This document shows positions 39,501 through 41,925 of a DNA stretch of 64,000 nucleotides, one piece after another. Position numbers and translations under genes: made by a program. The notes beneath the pieces are model-generated. The model worked only from the letters and a program-made list of their open reading frames with translations, did not search any database and had not been told where the DNA came from. The stretch spans positions 248,001-312,000 of the forward strand of contig CAJHZI010000563.1 of assembly GCA_905160935.1 (NCBI GenBank), read 5' to 3'. The number at the start of each line of letters is the position of its first letter. Within the stretch, counting starts at the first letter, position 1. The DNA is from Enchytraeus crypticus (taxonomy: Eukaryota; Annelida; Clitellata; Enchytraeida; Enchytraeidae).

Positions 39501-40061
39501 GTGACAATATTAGAAGAACAATATTTAGTCGTCTAAGTTTTGGCCTAGCCACGTTGATGTTATACTGGATAACAGCAGCGATAAAAGTCTGTTAAAGAGA
39601 ATCCCCAGGATCTGCATTTAAAAACAGAAGGCCTTACATCCATTAATGGAAGAAGCTAATAATAAATTTTTAATTCGGCTTTTCAATTTTATCAATTAGT
39701 AATACGATCCATGAGAACACTGTTTTTCTCGATGATTCGTTTTATCAAAACAAAAGGATATAAATTGTGCACAAATATTTTCACTTGATTCTACCTGAGA
39801 CATTTGAGGTCTAGCACAAAATTCCTTGGGATCAATAGCACCGGGATGAAGACGATTGGCGAGATTGCAAAGAAGCACCCCATCGAGAAGCATCTGGGCG
39901 AAGTCGAATAGCAGGCTGCCATCGACTACCGGGCTCGACGGGGAAGTAGGTGCTATGGACGGAGACCTGGTCGATCGAGAATTGTCTGCGCTTCCGCCAA
40001 GCAGCAGGCCGCATCGGGTAAGCCAATCGTAGCACTGTTTCCAATCCTCTTGACGTGACAT
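808..40061 (-). CDS. vav: Vav-family Rho GEF gene, 5' and central part
   Basis: Vav proteins are cytoplasmic, tyrosine-kinase-regulated exchange factors that load GTP on Rho/Rac GTPases and act as adaptors through SH2 and SH3 domains. Twenty-one exons found by eye (listed separately) have GT-AG borders and phases that agree at every junction, giving 1992 nt or 664 codons without a stop. Domain order matches vertebrate VAV1-3 as I know them: CH, acidic region, DH, PH, C1, Pro-rich, N-SH3. Three candidate alternative exons follow. SH2 and C-terminal SH3 exons must lie left of position 1. Introns reach almost 6 kb and hold LINEs, SINEs and minisatellites. Identity rests on recalled family motifs such as [38 protein letters not shown] and HDFQM. 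Confidence 0.93.
889..987. repeat. Copy 1 of a ~97-bp duplication (5' part of cassette 22c)
   Basis: The segment from TATGATTGCGATGTCGCGC to CACGCTGAA recurs at 1270-1366 with essentially no differences. Copy 1 lies within cassette exon 22c. Confidence 0.9.
1083..1520. repeat. (CAT)n/(TCA)n microsatellite with GTC interruptions
   Basis: Imperfect trinucleotide repeats on both sides of the duplicated exon fragment. The apparent His-, Ser- or Met-rich reading frames here are low-complexity artefacts. Confidence 0.95.
1270..1366. repeat. Copy 2 of the ~97-bp duplication, inside a microsatellite
   Basis: Near-identical to 889-987, including the acceptor-like TTCAG on the minus strand, but flanked on both sides by CAT/TCA repeats. 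It is probably a recent partial exon duplication. Confidence 0.9.
1521..3778. other. Vav intron, AT-rich, nothing recognised
   Basis: No open frame of note, no RNA gene and no clear repeat was seen in these 2.2 kb. A CACGCAC/GTACGC-rich patch near 2400-2440 is the only low-complexity feature. Confidence 0.5.
3779..4143 (-). CDS. vav: Vav candidate alternative exon 22b, linker with YVNI and SYPW
   Basis: 365 nt open from acceptor CATCACAG to donor CCGTG|GTACGC: phase 0 in, 2 out. It encodes a Ser/Gly/Arg-rich, low-homology segment (about 121 residues) containing AAGYVNIGP and ending MRQLNSYPW with the Trp codon split. A (Y/H)PW(F/Y)A pattern is what opens Vav SH2 domains, so the exon most likely precedes SH2. 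YVNI fits the pYxN consensus bound by GRB2-type SH2 domains. Clearly higher GC than its surroundings. This is the longest and most convincing of the three cassettes. Confidence 0.6.
4245..4290. repeat. ~44-bp dispersed element, copy 1
   Basis: TTAAAAGTGATAGATATCAA followed by CATAGTTGATCATTTCACTA matches 58912-58957 with only two or three differences. Part of an interspersed repeat. Confidence 0.75.
4291..5640. other. Vav intron between cassettes 22a and 22b, nothing recognised
   Basis: AT-rich. Short open frames at 4669-4854 and 5191-5415 on the plus strand have no recognisable similarity and are probably chance. Confidence 0.45.
5632..5770. repeat. Two tandem copies of a ~70-bp unit
   Basis: ACCAACTACCACTCGTAAAC through CAGCAGCTTAGCTATCTCAT is followed by a second copy with a few deletions. 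Confidence 0.9.
5844..6040 (-). CDS. vav: Vav candidate alternative exon 22a, linker ending at the SH2 Trp
   Basis: 197 nt open from acceptor CATTTTTAG to donor GCTTG|GTACGT: phase 0 in, 2 out, compatible with exon 21. It encodes a Ser/Arg/Ala-rich segment ([30 protein letters not shown]) ending SEDLSSEAW, with the Trp codon split. GC- and CpG-rich relative to its surroundings. No homology recognised beyond the terminal LS..xW pattern. It could instead be an internal first exon: ATGGCGGAAGCC, a YY1-like start context, lies at 6011-6022 on the minus strand in another frame. Confidence 0.4.
6395..6475 (-). mobile_element. Fragment of a dispersed repeat (family D)
   Basis: On the minus strand it carries TTAAATCCCAGTCTAGGTCG, related to the AATCCCAGTTTAACTAGG element near 27540 and 44150. 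Short and diverged. Confidence 0.4.
6715..7118. repeat. 19-bp minisatellite, about 21 copies
   Basis: Unit GACTCACTGACAATAGAAC alternates with a variant (ACAACAGAATG), giving an irregular two-type array in a Vav intron. Confidence 0.95.
7500..7625. repeat. Two diverged tandem copies of a ~62-bp unit
   Basis: CCTTCTCGACCATTGTATCG recurs as CCTTCTCGAACATTGTATCG, with similar downstream sequence ending in GGTTCATTATA or GCTTCATTATA. Confidence 0.85.
7868..8035 (+). mobile_element. tRNA-related SINE, family A, copy 1
   Basis: Has a pol III B-box-like GGTTCAAATCC about 50 bases after an A-box-like TGGCGACGTCGGTACGATAC, followed by the family-specific tail CGACAATGACATCGCTTTCG and GACGTTAACCTTAGCTTTAG. 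Related copies occur at least at 10450, 14277, 31205, 41770, 46150, 47660 and 52055. Confidence 0.8.
8105..8300. repeat. (CTAT)n/(CTAC)n compound microsatellite
   Basis: Tetranucleotide repeat in which a block containing AGCTACCAACCTACCTACC occurs twice, so an internal duplication built a higher-order structure. Confidence 0.95.
8357..8481 (-). CDS. vav: Vav exon 21: N-terminal SH3 domain, first part
   Basis: 125 nt, acceptor TTTTAG, donor GAG|GTACTT, phase 1 in and 0 out. It encodes [18 protein letters not shown], then [17 protein letters not shown] and SSWWE. This matches KMEVCQEYYGLPPPPGA and LNPGDIVELTKAEAEQNWWEG of VAV1, including the unusual YxGxPxPPG loop of the Vav N-SH3 and the WW pair. 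The closing part of the SH3 (GWFP...V in VAV1) was not found downstream and may be absent or in an unseen exon. Confidence 0.88.
8530..9750. other. Vav intron 20, nothing recognised
   Basis: AT-rich; no convincing exon, RNA or repeat. A diverged fragment near 8640-8710 resembles repeat sequence at 26490-26560 (ACTTATA.AGC, CTTCGAGACT.TTTACAGAA). Confidence 0.45.
9757..9834 (-). CDS. vav: Vav exon 20: proline-rich linker
   Basis: 78 nt, acceptor TTCGCAG, donor AAGG|GTATGT, phase 1 in and out. It encodes [14 protein letters not shown] and [24 protein letters not shown] has the form of an SH3-binding polyproline segment and sits between C1 and the first SH3, where vertebrate Vav also has a linker. 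Confidence 0.82.
9845..9960. repeat. (TCAA/TCAG)n degenerate tetranucleotide repeat
   Basis: Imperfect four-base repeats such as CAGTCAGTCAGTCAGTCAAT directly upstream of Vav exon 20. Confidence 0.85.
10450..10545 (-). mobile_element. SINE family A, diverged copy
   Basis: Shares GTAGAGCACTGGGATTGAAC and CTGCACCTACTGATCTGC with the copy at 31205-31350; a truncated variant. Confidence 0.6.
10660..11455. repeat. 23-bp minisatellite, about 34 copies, donor-like motif in each unit
   Basis: Unit on the plus strand AACAAAGTGGCATACCTGTC plus TTG. On the minus strand every unit reads AAGACAGGTATGCCACTTTG, which contains CAG|GTATGC. Because the unit has no stop in any minus frame, the array is open over 297 codons in one frame and nearly as far in the others; this is not a separate gene. 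It abuts Vav exon 19. Confidence 0.95.
11445..11498 (-). CDS. vav: Vav exon 19: end of the C1 domain, donor inside a minisatellite
   Basis: 54 nt, acceptor ATTTCAG, phase 1 in. It encodes [23 protein letters not shown] corresponds to AHKEC of the C1 domain, but the Cys expected two residues after YKC is Thr here and no final Cys follows, so zinc binding may be altered. The only donor that keeps the frame into exon 20 is ACAG|GTATAC, which lies in the first unit of the 23-bp minisatellite (10660-11455); the last residues FMT are repeat-derived. Confidence 0.78.
11890..12770. mobile_element. Fold-back element with ~400-bp inverted arms
   Basis: The left arm (about 11890-12295) and right arm (about 12345-12770) are diverged reverse complements. 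For example, ATAACTGATACCCCAAATTG on the left meets CAATTTGGGATATCAGTTAT on the right, and TTAATTGACAAAGTTATTGA meets TCAATAACTTTGTCAATTAA. The ~50-bp centre is GC- and purine-rich (GAAGAAGAGGACGCCGCTGA). Likely a non-autonomous long-terminal-inverted-repeat element; target duplication not identified. Confidence 0.85.
12830..12861 (-). CDS. vav: Vav exon 18: C1 domain, FYQGY motif
   Basis: 32 nt, acceptor TTATAG, donor CAA A|GTAAGT, phase 2 in and 1 out. It encodes [11 protein letters not shown], matching RGTFYQGYRCH of vertebrate Vav. Small, but phase and motif fit exactly. Confidence 0.9.
13520..13621 (-). CDS. vav: Vav exon 17: first half of the C1 zinc finger
   Basis: 102 nt, acceptor GTGTAG, donor CTCAG|GTATCG, phase 2 in and out. 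It encodes [17 protein letters not shown] and [22 protein letters not shown]-x-SF-x-E-x-T-x-C-x-x-C is the start of the Vav C1 domain (GHDFQMFSFEETTSCKAC), supplying the first His and the first Cys pair. Confidence 0.93.
13748..14003. repeat. ~31-bp minisatellite, about 8 copies
   Basis: Unit close to TTTTCATGATTTATCAGGTA followed by GTGAAACAGAC, in a Vav intron. Confidence 0.92.
14277..14362 (-). mobile_element. SINE family A, truncated copy
   Basis: Contains CACTCGAAAGCGATGTCAGT, GACGGGCGAGCCCAGGATTT and a diverged B box; truncated on the tRNA-like side. Confidence 0.75.
14545..14660. repeat. Three degenerate ~40-bp repeats covering the exon 16 donor
   Basis: CAATCAACGAAGCTGATACA is preceded by similar units at 14549 and near 14590. 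The unit overlaps the end of Vav exon 16; the second unit keeps a GTATGT donor at 14608-14613 and the third has lost it. Confidence 0.75.
14654..14766 (-). CDS. vav: Vav exon 16: end of the PH domain
   Basis: 113 nt, acceptor TTTAACAG, donor GGCTCT|GTATGT, phase 0 in and 2 out. It encodes [20 protein letters not shown] and [17 protein letters not shown], matching YELFFKTRELKKKWMEQFEMA: the last PH strand and C-terminal helix with KWME. Its donor is embedded in a degenerate 40-bp repeat (14545-14660). Confidence 0.9.
14770..15600. other. Vav intron 15, mostly unique AT-rich sequence
   Basis: Overlapping open frames at 14849-15118 and 14930-15142 lack similarity. 15480-15590 is related to 16180-16300 (GGGGTACAGATTTAGAAATG; CTGTACTTAAAAGATCTAAA), so a dispersed or duplicated repeat lies on both sides of the 51-bp minisatellite. 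Confidence 0.5.
15610..15687 (-). CDS. vav: Vav exon 15: PH domain
   Basis: 26 codons, acceptor TGTAACAG, donor GCG|GTAAGA, phase 0. It encodes [19 protein letters not shown] and TAMSVKA, corresponding to GDSYDLKDFVNLHSFQVRDD. A 51-bp minisatellite (15700-16115) starts within about 15 bases of its acceptor. Confidence 0.87.
15700..16115. repeat. 51-bp minisatellite, about 8 copies
   Basis: Unit GATTGAGAACTGCAGCAAGC / TAACAATTCAGTTTTACAGA / TTTAACATATA, highly homogeneous, beginning about 15 bases upstream of the exon 15 acceptor on the minus strand. Confidence 0.95.
16484..16529 (-). CDS. vav: Vav exon 14: PH domain
   Basis: 46 nt, acceptor TCTTCAG, donor AAG|GTAAGC, phase 2 in and 0 out. 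It encodes [15 protein letters not shown], nearly identical to YAFLLDKALLICKRR of VAV1. It lies just outside the LINE insertion that begins near 16800. Confidence 0.93.
16808..17973 (+). pseudogene. LINE-2 ORF1, broken
   Basis: Starts [19 protein letters not shown] at 16808; a frameshift near 16960 and a stop at 17407 split the frame, which otherwise continues through [35 protein letters not shown] and [16 protein letters not shown] to a C-terminal domain ([16 protein letters not shown]) with RRM-like spacing. The family of short-ORF1 non-LTR retrotransposons is recognised by this organisation; I cannot assign the clade. It probably encoded an RNA-binding chaperone-like protein. Confidence 0.7.
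17980..19190 (+). other. Spacer between LINE-2 ORF1 and ORF2
   Basis: No coding signal seen; includes a GATTGCTGATTGCTGATTGC repeat near 18050 and a TTATTATTATTATTATTCTT tract near 18860. It may be original spacer or a later insertion. Confidence 0.4.
19193..20261 (+). pseudogene. LINE-2 ORF2 endonuclease (APE type), broken
   Basis: [20 protein letters not shown] and [14 protein letters not shown] begin the apurinic-endonuclease-like fold; a frameshift near 19293 and a stop at 19530 break it; [12 protein letters not shown] and CIDHFFV, then [11 protein letters not shown], supply the GDxN and SDHxP catalytic motifs. It nicks target DNA in target-primed reverse transcription. Inactive here. 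Confidence 0.8.
20330..21046 (+). pseudogene. LINE-2 ORF2 N-terminal reverse transcriptase, truncated
   Basis: Encodes [39 protein letters not shown] and [17 protein letters not shown] (the K-PGPD-like and NYRGI motifs of non-LTR reverse transcriptases), then stops before the YxDD catalytic region at an abrupt junction near 21015. Confidence 0.8.
21250..21500 (+). mobile_element. Dispersed repeat fragment (family D related)
   Basis: GTCTATTCGTACCTCGACCC and GGTTAAACTGGGATAATTTG resemble the family D elements at 27540 and 44150. The remainder (CTAGGATATCTCCCGTGATG; GATGCTGACATCC) looks repetitive but has no clear second copy here. Confidence 0.45.
21736..21827 (-). CDS. vav: Vav exon 13: start of the PH domain
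   Basis: 92 nt, acceptor TTTACAG, donor ACGAG|GTTAGT, phase 0 in and 2 out. It encodes [20 protein letters not shown] and [10 protein letters not shown], matching SLAHYGRPKIDGELKITS of VAV1: the first PH strands, including the DGELK motif. Confidence 0.93.
22497..22515 (-). CDS. vav: Vav exon 12: 19-nt microexon at the DH-PH junction
   Basis: Exon 11 ends in phase 2 and exon 13 starts in phase 0, and between them the family needs about six residues (LSIENLDQ in VAV1). A 19-nt segment with acceptor TTTTTCAG and donor ATG|GTATGC supplies exactly one base to finish a Ser codon plus six codons, reading S-ILDLQM. Joined, the protein reads [19 protein letters not shown] against FQLSIENLDQSLAHYG. 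Phase, splice sites and residue pattern agree, but so short an exon cannot be proved from sequence alone. Confidence 0.7.
22715..22893. repeat. (ATGCAGCAGATG)-like minisatellite
   Basis: Imperfect 12- to 15-base units of GATGATGCAGCAGA; open on both strands (Met/Gln-rich or His/Leu-rich), which I read as low-complexity rather than a gene. Confidence 0.9.
23165..23885. repeat. 24-bp minisatellite with higher-order variants, about 30 units
   Basis: Core unit CATGATTGATTTAATAGTAA plus TCCT or ACCT alternates between two types, and a longer insert GATTGATGATTGATTAAGCG appears four times. Since the unit is a multiple of three, long spurious open frames arise on both strands. Confidence 0.95.
24097..24170 (-). 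CDS. vav: Vav exon 11: end of the DH domain
   Basis: 74 nt, acceptor TAAACAG, donor GAG AG|GTTAAT, phase 0 in and 2 out. It encodes [20 protein letters not shown] and [16 protein letters not shown] is nearly invariant in Vav proteins ([12 protein letters not shown] in VAV1). Confidence 0.95.
25142..25213 (-). CDS. vav: Vav exon 10: DH domain
   Basis: 24 codons, acceptor TGACAG, donor ATG|GTAAAT, phase 0. It encodes [15 protein letters not shown] and LEKALDEMM, matching ELVKHTQ...LRLALDAMR of VAV1. Confidence 0.92.
25687..25782 (-). CDS. vav: Vav exon 9: DH catalytic helix
   Basis: 32 codons, acceptor ATGCAG, donor AAG|GTTTTG, phase 0. It encodes [20 protein letters not shown] and [31 protein letters not shown] is the most conserved DH segment ([19 protein letters not shown] in VAV1) and contributes directly to the GTPase interface. 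Confidence 0.95.
26164..26388 (-). CDS. vav: Vav exon 8: middle of the DH domain
   Basis: 75 codons, acceptor TTTTGTAG, donor ACA|GTTCGT. It encodes [14 protein letters not shown] near the start, then a Gly/Ala-rich insertion, then [19 protein letters not shown] and [17 protein letters not shown], which correspond to KYKERFLVYGRYCS and HLDRVAAAREDVQ. The donor GTTCGT is weak but is chosen because it makes the join to exon 9 gap-free against VAV1. The insertion of about ten residues ([10 protein letters not shown]) is not seen in vertebrates. Confidence 0.9.
26400..27380. other. Vav intron 7, left part: repeat debris
   Basis: AT-rich. Contains a fragment near 27085-27130 of family D (CTTCCCTTGAATCCCAGTTT). 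No exon recognised, although a very short one encoding the missing DH residues could be hidden here. Confidence 0.45.
27400..27540. repeat. (CAT)n/(ATC)n microsatellite
   Basis: Nearly pure ATC repeats attached to the 5' side of a family D element. Confidence 0.95.
27540..27760 (+). mobile_element. Dispersed repeat family D, long copy
   Basis: CTTCCCTTTAATCCCAGTTT, CACTCACCAACCGAATACCC and GGATCTAAGTGCTTTAGTCG are shared with 44140-44335. Copies are consistently preceded by ATC microsatellites. Confidence 0.75.
27785..27853 (-). CDS. vav: Vav exon 7: DH domain, KPL motif
   Basis: 23 codons, acceptor CTGCAG, donor GAG|GTAAGT, phase 0 both ends. It encodes [20 protein letters not shown] plus CIE, matching HFLKPLQRFLKPQDIEIIFINIE of VAV1. 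The next recognised residues (exon 8, RLHAIHSGF) match RVHTHF; the three residues DLL between them in VAV1 have no counterpart, so this protein may lack them or a very short exon remains unseen between 26389 and 27784. Confidence 0.9.
28275..28525. repeat. Purine tract, GAGA-rich
   Basis: Dense GAGA/GAAA sequence on the plus strand (pyrimidine on minus). The open frames on the minus strand are Ser/Phe/Leu low complexity, not genes. Confidence 0.85.
28612..28707 (-). CDS. vav: Vav exon 6: start of the DH domain
   Basis: 32 codons, phase 0 both ends, acceptor GAAGCAG, donor GAT|GTTTGT. It encodes [16 protein letters not shown] and [16 protein letters not shown], the first DH helix with the Dbl-family T-E-x-x-Y pattern (TERNY; TEEKY in VAV1). 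DLM directly continues the acidic region as in vertebrate EDLM. The DH domain catalyses GDP release from Rho-family GTPases. Confidence 0.92.
28775..28975 (-). mobile_element. Dispersed element (family E) with AACGTC/TTTCCTCAT end
   Basis: On the minus strand it matches 57700-57950: both carry GGTCCTAAACGAAAGCCAG-type sequence (GGACCTTACTTCTCCTCAGC on the other strand) and end with GATGAGGAAACAGACGTTAA and an ATTATT tail. The tail alone also occurs at 45955-46030 and 46615-46680. Probably the 3' end of a LINE or a SINE sharing it. Confidence 0.7.
29216..29324 (-). CDS. vav: Vav exon 5: acidic region with regulatory tyrosines
   Basis: 109 nt, acceptor CACCAG, donor AAA|GTAAGT; phase 2 in, 0 out. 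It encodes [14 protein letters not shown] and [17 protein letters not shown]. Two tyrosines in acidic context correspond to the family's regulatory sites, whose phosphorylation relieves autoinhibition of the DH domain; DDVYGRL is the best counterpart of the third site (EIYEDLM in VAV1). Its acceptor half is duplicated twice more upstream, at about 29425-29500 and 29565-29640. Confidence 0.88.
29345..29660. repeat. Tandem ~140-bp units containing copies of the Vav exon 5 acceptor half
   Basis: The plus-strand block ACCACACCATAGAGCGGTTC...CACTGGTGAAACACAAGTA recurs at 29430 and 29569 with intervening CATCATCATCTTGCCTTGAA sequence. Copy 2 keeps the acceptor (CACCAG) and an open frame reading [11 protein letters not shown]; copy 3 has CACCAT in place of the acceptor. 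Confidence 0.85.
29719..29787 (-). CDS. vav: Vav exon 4: start of the acidic regulatory region
   Basis: 69 nt, acceptor TTCCAG, donor AA|GTTAGT. It encodes [19 protein letters not shown] and a few further residues. Two adjacent Tyr residues (GQYYNTL) sit where the first regulatory tyrosine of vertebrate Vav is expected, though the flanks are not acidic. The placement follows from phase (2 in, 2 out) and from the conserved PF after the CH domain. Confidence 0.8.
29850..30960. other. Vav intron 3, mostly unique AT-rich sequence
   Basis: Besides the SINE-B copy at 30130-30250 and a family D fragment at 30455-30500, no exon, RNA gene or structured repeat was seen. Confidence 0.5.
30130..30250 (+). 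mobile_element. Dispersed repeat family B, copy
   Basis: (CT)n followed by TTAGTGCACTGCCTACTGGC and ATATAACGCCTCCACTCATC; related copies at 38695-38835, 43185-43325 (reverse) and 50945-51105. Confidence 0.75.
30972..31030 (-). CDS. vav: Vav exon 3: end of the CH domain
   Basis: 59 nt, acceptor GTTGCAG, donor CA|GTAAGT; starts phase 0 and ends phase 2. It encodes [19 protein letters not shown], matching VIYTLSALSWTPIAQ of VAV1. The split Gln codon is completed by the first base of exon 4. Confidence 0.92.
31205..31350 (-). mobile_element. SINE family A, variant copy
   Basis: Carries AAAGCTAAAGCCATGCTTAA, GAGAGCACTGGATATGAATC and CTACAGATCTGCAGTCTAAC: the family A tail and B-box region in diverged form. 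Confidence 0.7.
31850..31965. repeat. ~32-bp minisatellite, left block (4 units)
   Basis: Units of AAATCACTGAGGCAGCTGGT followed by AATTAATT. The same repeat resumes at 33650 after a LINE fragment. Confidence 0.92.
31966..33645 (+). mobile_element. LINE-3 fragment inserted in the minisatellite
   Basis: A 5'-truncated non-LTR element. The reading reconstructed across frames holds [39 protein letters not shown], a SVVQGSAL stretch and [15 protein letters not shown] with the FADD catalytic box, then KCLGV-like and C-terminal motifs to about 33270. Frameshifts near 32200, 32300 and 32510 and stops show it is inactive. A 3' UTR follows to the second minisatellite block. Confidence 0.85.
33650..33805. 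repeat. ~32-bp minisatellite, right block (about 5 units)
   Basis: Same CACTGAGGCAGCTGGTAAT unit as 31850-31965; the two blocks were evidently one array before the LINE inserted. Confidence 0.9.
33822..33895 (+). mobile_element. LINE 3'-tail fragment (LINE-4 family)
   Basis: TCGATGTTGTCATTGATGAC, AGTAGCACTCTAATTGTTCT and a (TTA)n tail match the 3' UTR of the element at 55205-57690. Confidence 0.8.
33957..34073 (-). CDS. vav: Vav exon 2: C-terminal half of the CH domain
   Basis: 39 codons, acceptor TTTCAG, donor AAG|GTATTT, phase 0 at both ends. It encodes [16 protein letters not shown] at its start and [11 protein letters not shown] at its end, colinear with vertebrate [11 protein letters not shown] and DLFDVQDFGK. 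The intron before it (34074-39794) carries a nearly complete CR1-like LINE in the opposite orientation. Confidence 0.93.
34569..35498 (+). pseudogene. LINE-1 ORF1: PHD finger, coiled coil and RRM-like domain
   Basis: Residues about 50-95 hold [15 protein letters not shown] and FCVWCN, the Cys/His pattern of a PHD/esterase-type ORF1 finger seen in CR1 and related LINEs. A helical Glu/Gln/Lys-rich stretch follows ([20 protein letters not shown]). A TAA at 35007-35009 interrupts the frame, which resumes in the same frame with [20 protein letters not shown], an RRM-like NLxIxG motif. It probably binds element RNA. Confidence 0.78.
35560..36386 (+). pseudogene. LINE-1 ORF2 endonuclease domain
   Basis: [18 protein letters not shown] opens the fold; a frameshift near 35660 and a stop follow; then [39 protein letters not shown] and [11 protein letters not shown] supply the remaining motifs. 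The usual GDFNxP box reads DDFNYP, a Gly-to-Asp change at the catalytic loop. A frameshift near 36380 ends the segment. Confidence 0.8.
36777..37556 (+). pseudogene. LINE-1 ORF2 reverse transcriptase core
   Basis: Carries [47 protein letters not shown] and FAHDSKVAK. The catalytic FADD box reads FAHD, so an active-site Asp is replaced by His; with the stop at 37554 this copy is dead. A frameshift leads into [19 protein letters not shown] downstream. Confidence 0.87.
37701..38324 (+). pseudogene. LINE-1 ORF2 C-terminal region
   Basis: Encodes [50 protein letters not shown] and [19 protein letters not shown], the usual C-terminal segment of CR1-group reverse transcriptases, ending in a natural stop. 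Confidence 0.83.
38695..38835 (+). mobile_element. Dispersed repeat family B, copy
   Basis: CTCAGTGCACTCCCTACTAG, CCTCCACTCTTCTTTGTCTT and GGGTCTTTAAATCATCTAAC match the copies at 30130 and 50945. Confidence 0.78.
38890..39790. other. Vav intron 1 next to exon 1, nothing recognised
   Basis: AT-rich unique sequence. A possible family A tail fragment (AAACTTGGCTTTGGCTAATA) lies near 39130. Confidence 0.45.
39795..40061 (-). CDS. vav: Vav exon 1: N-terminal half of the CH domain
   Basis: 89 codons from ATG at 40061 to a donor CAG|GTAGAA. It begins [20 protein letters not shown], matching the WRQCTHWLIQC start of VAV CH domains, and ends [13 protein letters not shown], matching LRPQMSQ exactly before the known FLCLKN segment. 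Between GLL and the helix [18 protein letters not shown] lies a Ser/Pro/Arg-rich insertion of about 15 residues (around residues 22-45) that is longer than the vertebrate loop. The ATG is chosen because it starts the CH domain at the usual distance. In Vav the CH domain packs on the exchange module and helps hold it inactive. Confidence 0.93.
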
Positions 40062-40330
40062 TCTATGCCACAGATTAATCCGGCAGGAAAATTATTAGAA
40101 AAGTACAATATTTACTTTATTTATAAAGTATAAATCAACAAAATCCACCCTTCGGAAAACACTCAATAACACTCAATTTCGCTGCTTCACAATATTTAGC
40201 GTAAAAATGACAGCAGCAACAACAACATGGCTCGTTGCTATACCATTTTGATGCAATCGATGTACAGCAATAACAACTTAATAACTTAATAACTTAATTT
40301 TAAAACTTTACTTAAATATACTGGTTAAGA
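40062..40330 (-). promoter_or_regulatory. vav: Upstream region of the Vav start codon, probable 5' UTR/promoter
   Basis: This is the sequence directly upstream of the Vav ATG at 40061. Read on the minus strand it has a few CpGs and an ACAACATGG-type context on the opposite strand, but no TATA box or other element I can call with certainty. Promoter function is inferred only from position; the transcription start is unknown and an upstream noncoding exon is possible. Confidence 0.3.
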
Positions 40331-40904
40331 GGGGCTTGTATCATCATACTAGTCGTAAATTTCATACCTCATCATATAACTCGAGTTTAGTCGTAAATTA
40401 CATAGGCCTACGTCTTTATACAAAAATTGTAAACGAAATAAAGTAAACTGATCCACCTAACAACATACTTACCAATACATACACGATACACCCACTCACA
40501 TAGAAGTCATTCGAACACACGAACCTATACAAATAAAATTACAATCTACGTACGTATAGCCTATAGCTACAGCAGTCTGTAGAATGATGTAGAATTGCGG
40601 CCGTTGATGTTAACCTTTTAATTGAGAATGAAACGAACGAGGAAGATTTTTTGACTAATTTTTATGTTTTGGGGAACTGAATAATTTCGGTATCTCTGCC
40701 ATTTCTGTCATTTTGCTTGTAGGTCTAGTAGGAATCTTCCTTAAAGGCCTAAGCGAATGATGTTCAAATGGATGAGTTGCTAATTTCGTTTGAGGGAAAC
40801 TTTATAAATATTTCTACATTTCTGCAATATTTCTGCCAATTAGGCCCAATCGATCGGATCGAGTCTGACGGGATTGAGTGACTGTATAAAAAAAGTAAAT
40901 TGAG

Positions 40905-41045
40905 TGAATCAATATACTTTGGACTGCTTTTCTGGATTTAGGAATTTGCACCGTTTTTGGACCTCGCCGGCTTGATTTTGTCTCAATAGTGCTCGATGTT
41001 GTCGTTGATAACTGTAGCACTCTAATTGCTGTTGTTATTATTATT
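40905..41045 (+). mobile_element. LINE 3'-tail fragment (LINE-4 family)
   Basis: TTTGGACTGCTTTTCTGGAT, TTTGCACCGTTTTTGGACC, CGCCGGCTTGATTTTGTCTC and TAGTGCTCGATGTTGTCGTT match the LINE-4 3' UTR; it ends in GTTGTTATTATTATTAG. Confidence 0.88.
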
Positions 41046-41099
41046 AGGCCTACTGAAATGGCAGAAATTTGTAATTTAATTAAGAGAATACTCAATTGA

Positions 41100-41760
41100 A
41101 ATGATCAATCTTTCAAATAACAAATGAATAATAACGTAGCAGCGATTATCGTGCCGCGTACTGTCGTTATAAAAACATCGAGTACCCCATGAAACCATTG
41201 ACAAATAGACGAGCCAAAGACCTAATTAGTGCCAATAACGGACAGATCAAATATTTGAAAAAACAAAAAAGTAAAAGTATACAAATTTGGAAACAAATTT
41301 TATAATAAGAATGCTAGCACTGAAATTTTCTTTCAATCTCATATAGCCTAGACCTTAATTACCTTCCTTAACCCTTAACGGTTTGAATTAATAATATGCA
41401 TGACCGATTTGAAAATGTACATGCGCAGGTCTACATAATCATGATGAAGGTCATCGGAATTAATTAGGACTGGACTTGCAGAGATGAATTTACACAACTG
41501 CTACTTGGACCTCCAGGCTTTATTACAATATCTGCAGCAGGAAGTCCCAAAGAATTATTGAAAAAATCTCAATAGTCATATATGAACCATACGGCCATAC
41601 CTATGAAACTGACGTTAATCTTAGCATTACCAGCTTTTTATACGGCAGACAAATTTAGAAATTCCAAAGAGAGTGAGAGAGCTCGCTAGAGAGAGAAAGA
41701 GAGAGAGAGAGGGAGAGAGAGAGAGTGAGGAAATAAGAAAGGGTTAGAAAGTAAAATGAT
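41100..41760. other. Intergenic, mostly unique; (GA)n at 41670-41730
   Basis: A family A tail (CTGACGTTAATCTTAGCATT) at 41607-41642 and a GAGA tract are the only features seen. Confidence 0.5.
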
Positions 41761-41769
41761 ATGCTACAC

Positions 41770-41925
41770 TGTAAAGCTGGTAAAAAAGCTAACTTTAACG
41801 TCAGTCTCCTCACTCGAAAGCGATGTCAGTGATGGGAGAGCCTAGGATTAGAACCCCGCACATACTGATTCGCGGTGGAATATCTTACCAACATCGCCGC
41901 TGGCTCCAGCCAGTATATCATAAAT
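41770..41925 (-). mobile_element. SINE family A, well-preserved copy
   Basis: On the minus strand: GGCTGGAGCCAGCGGCGATG, TTGGTAAGATATTCCACCGC, GGGGTTCTAATCC (B box) and the tail CATCGCTTTCGAGTGAGGAG. One of the best copies for defining the family consensus. Confidence 0.82.
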
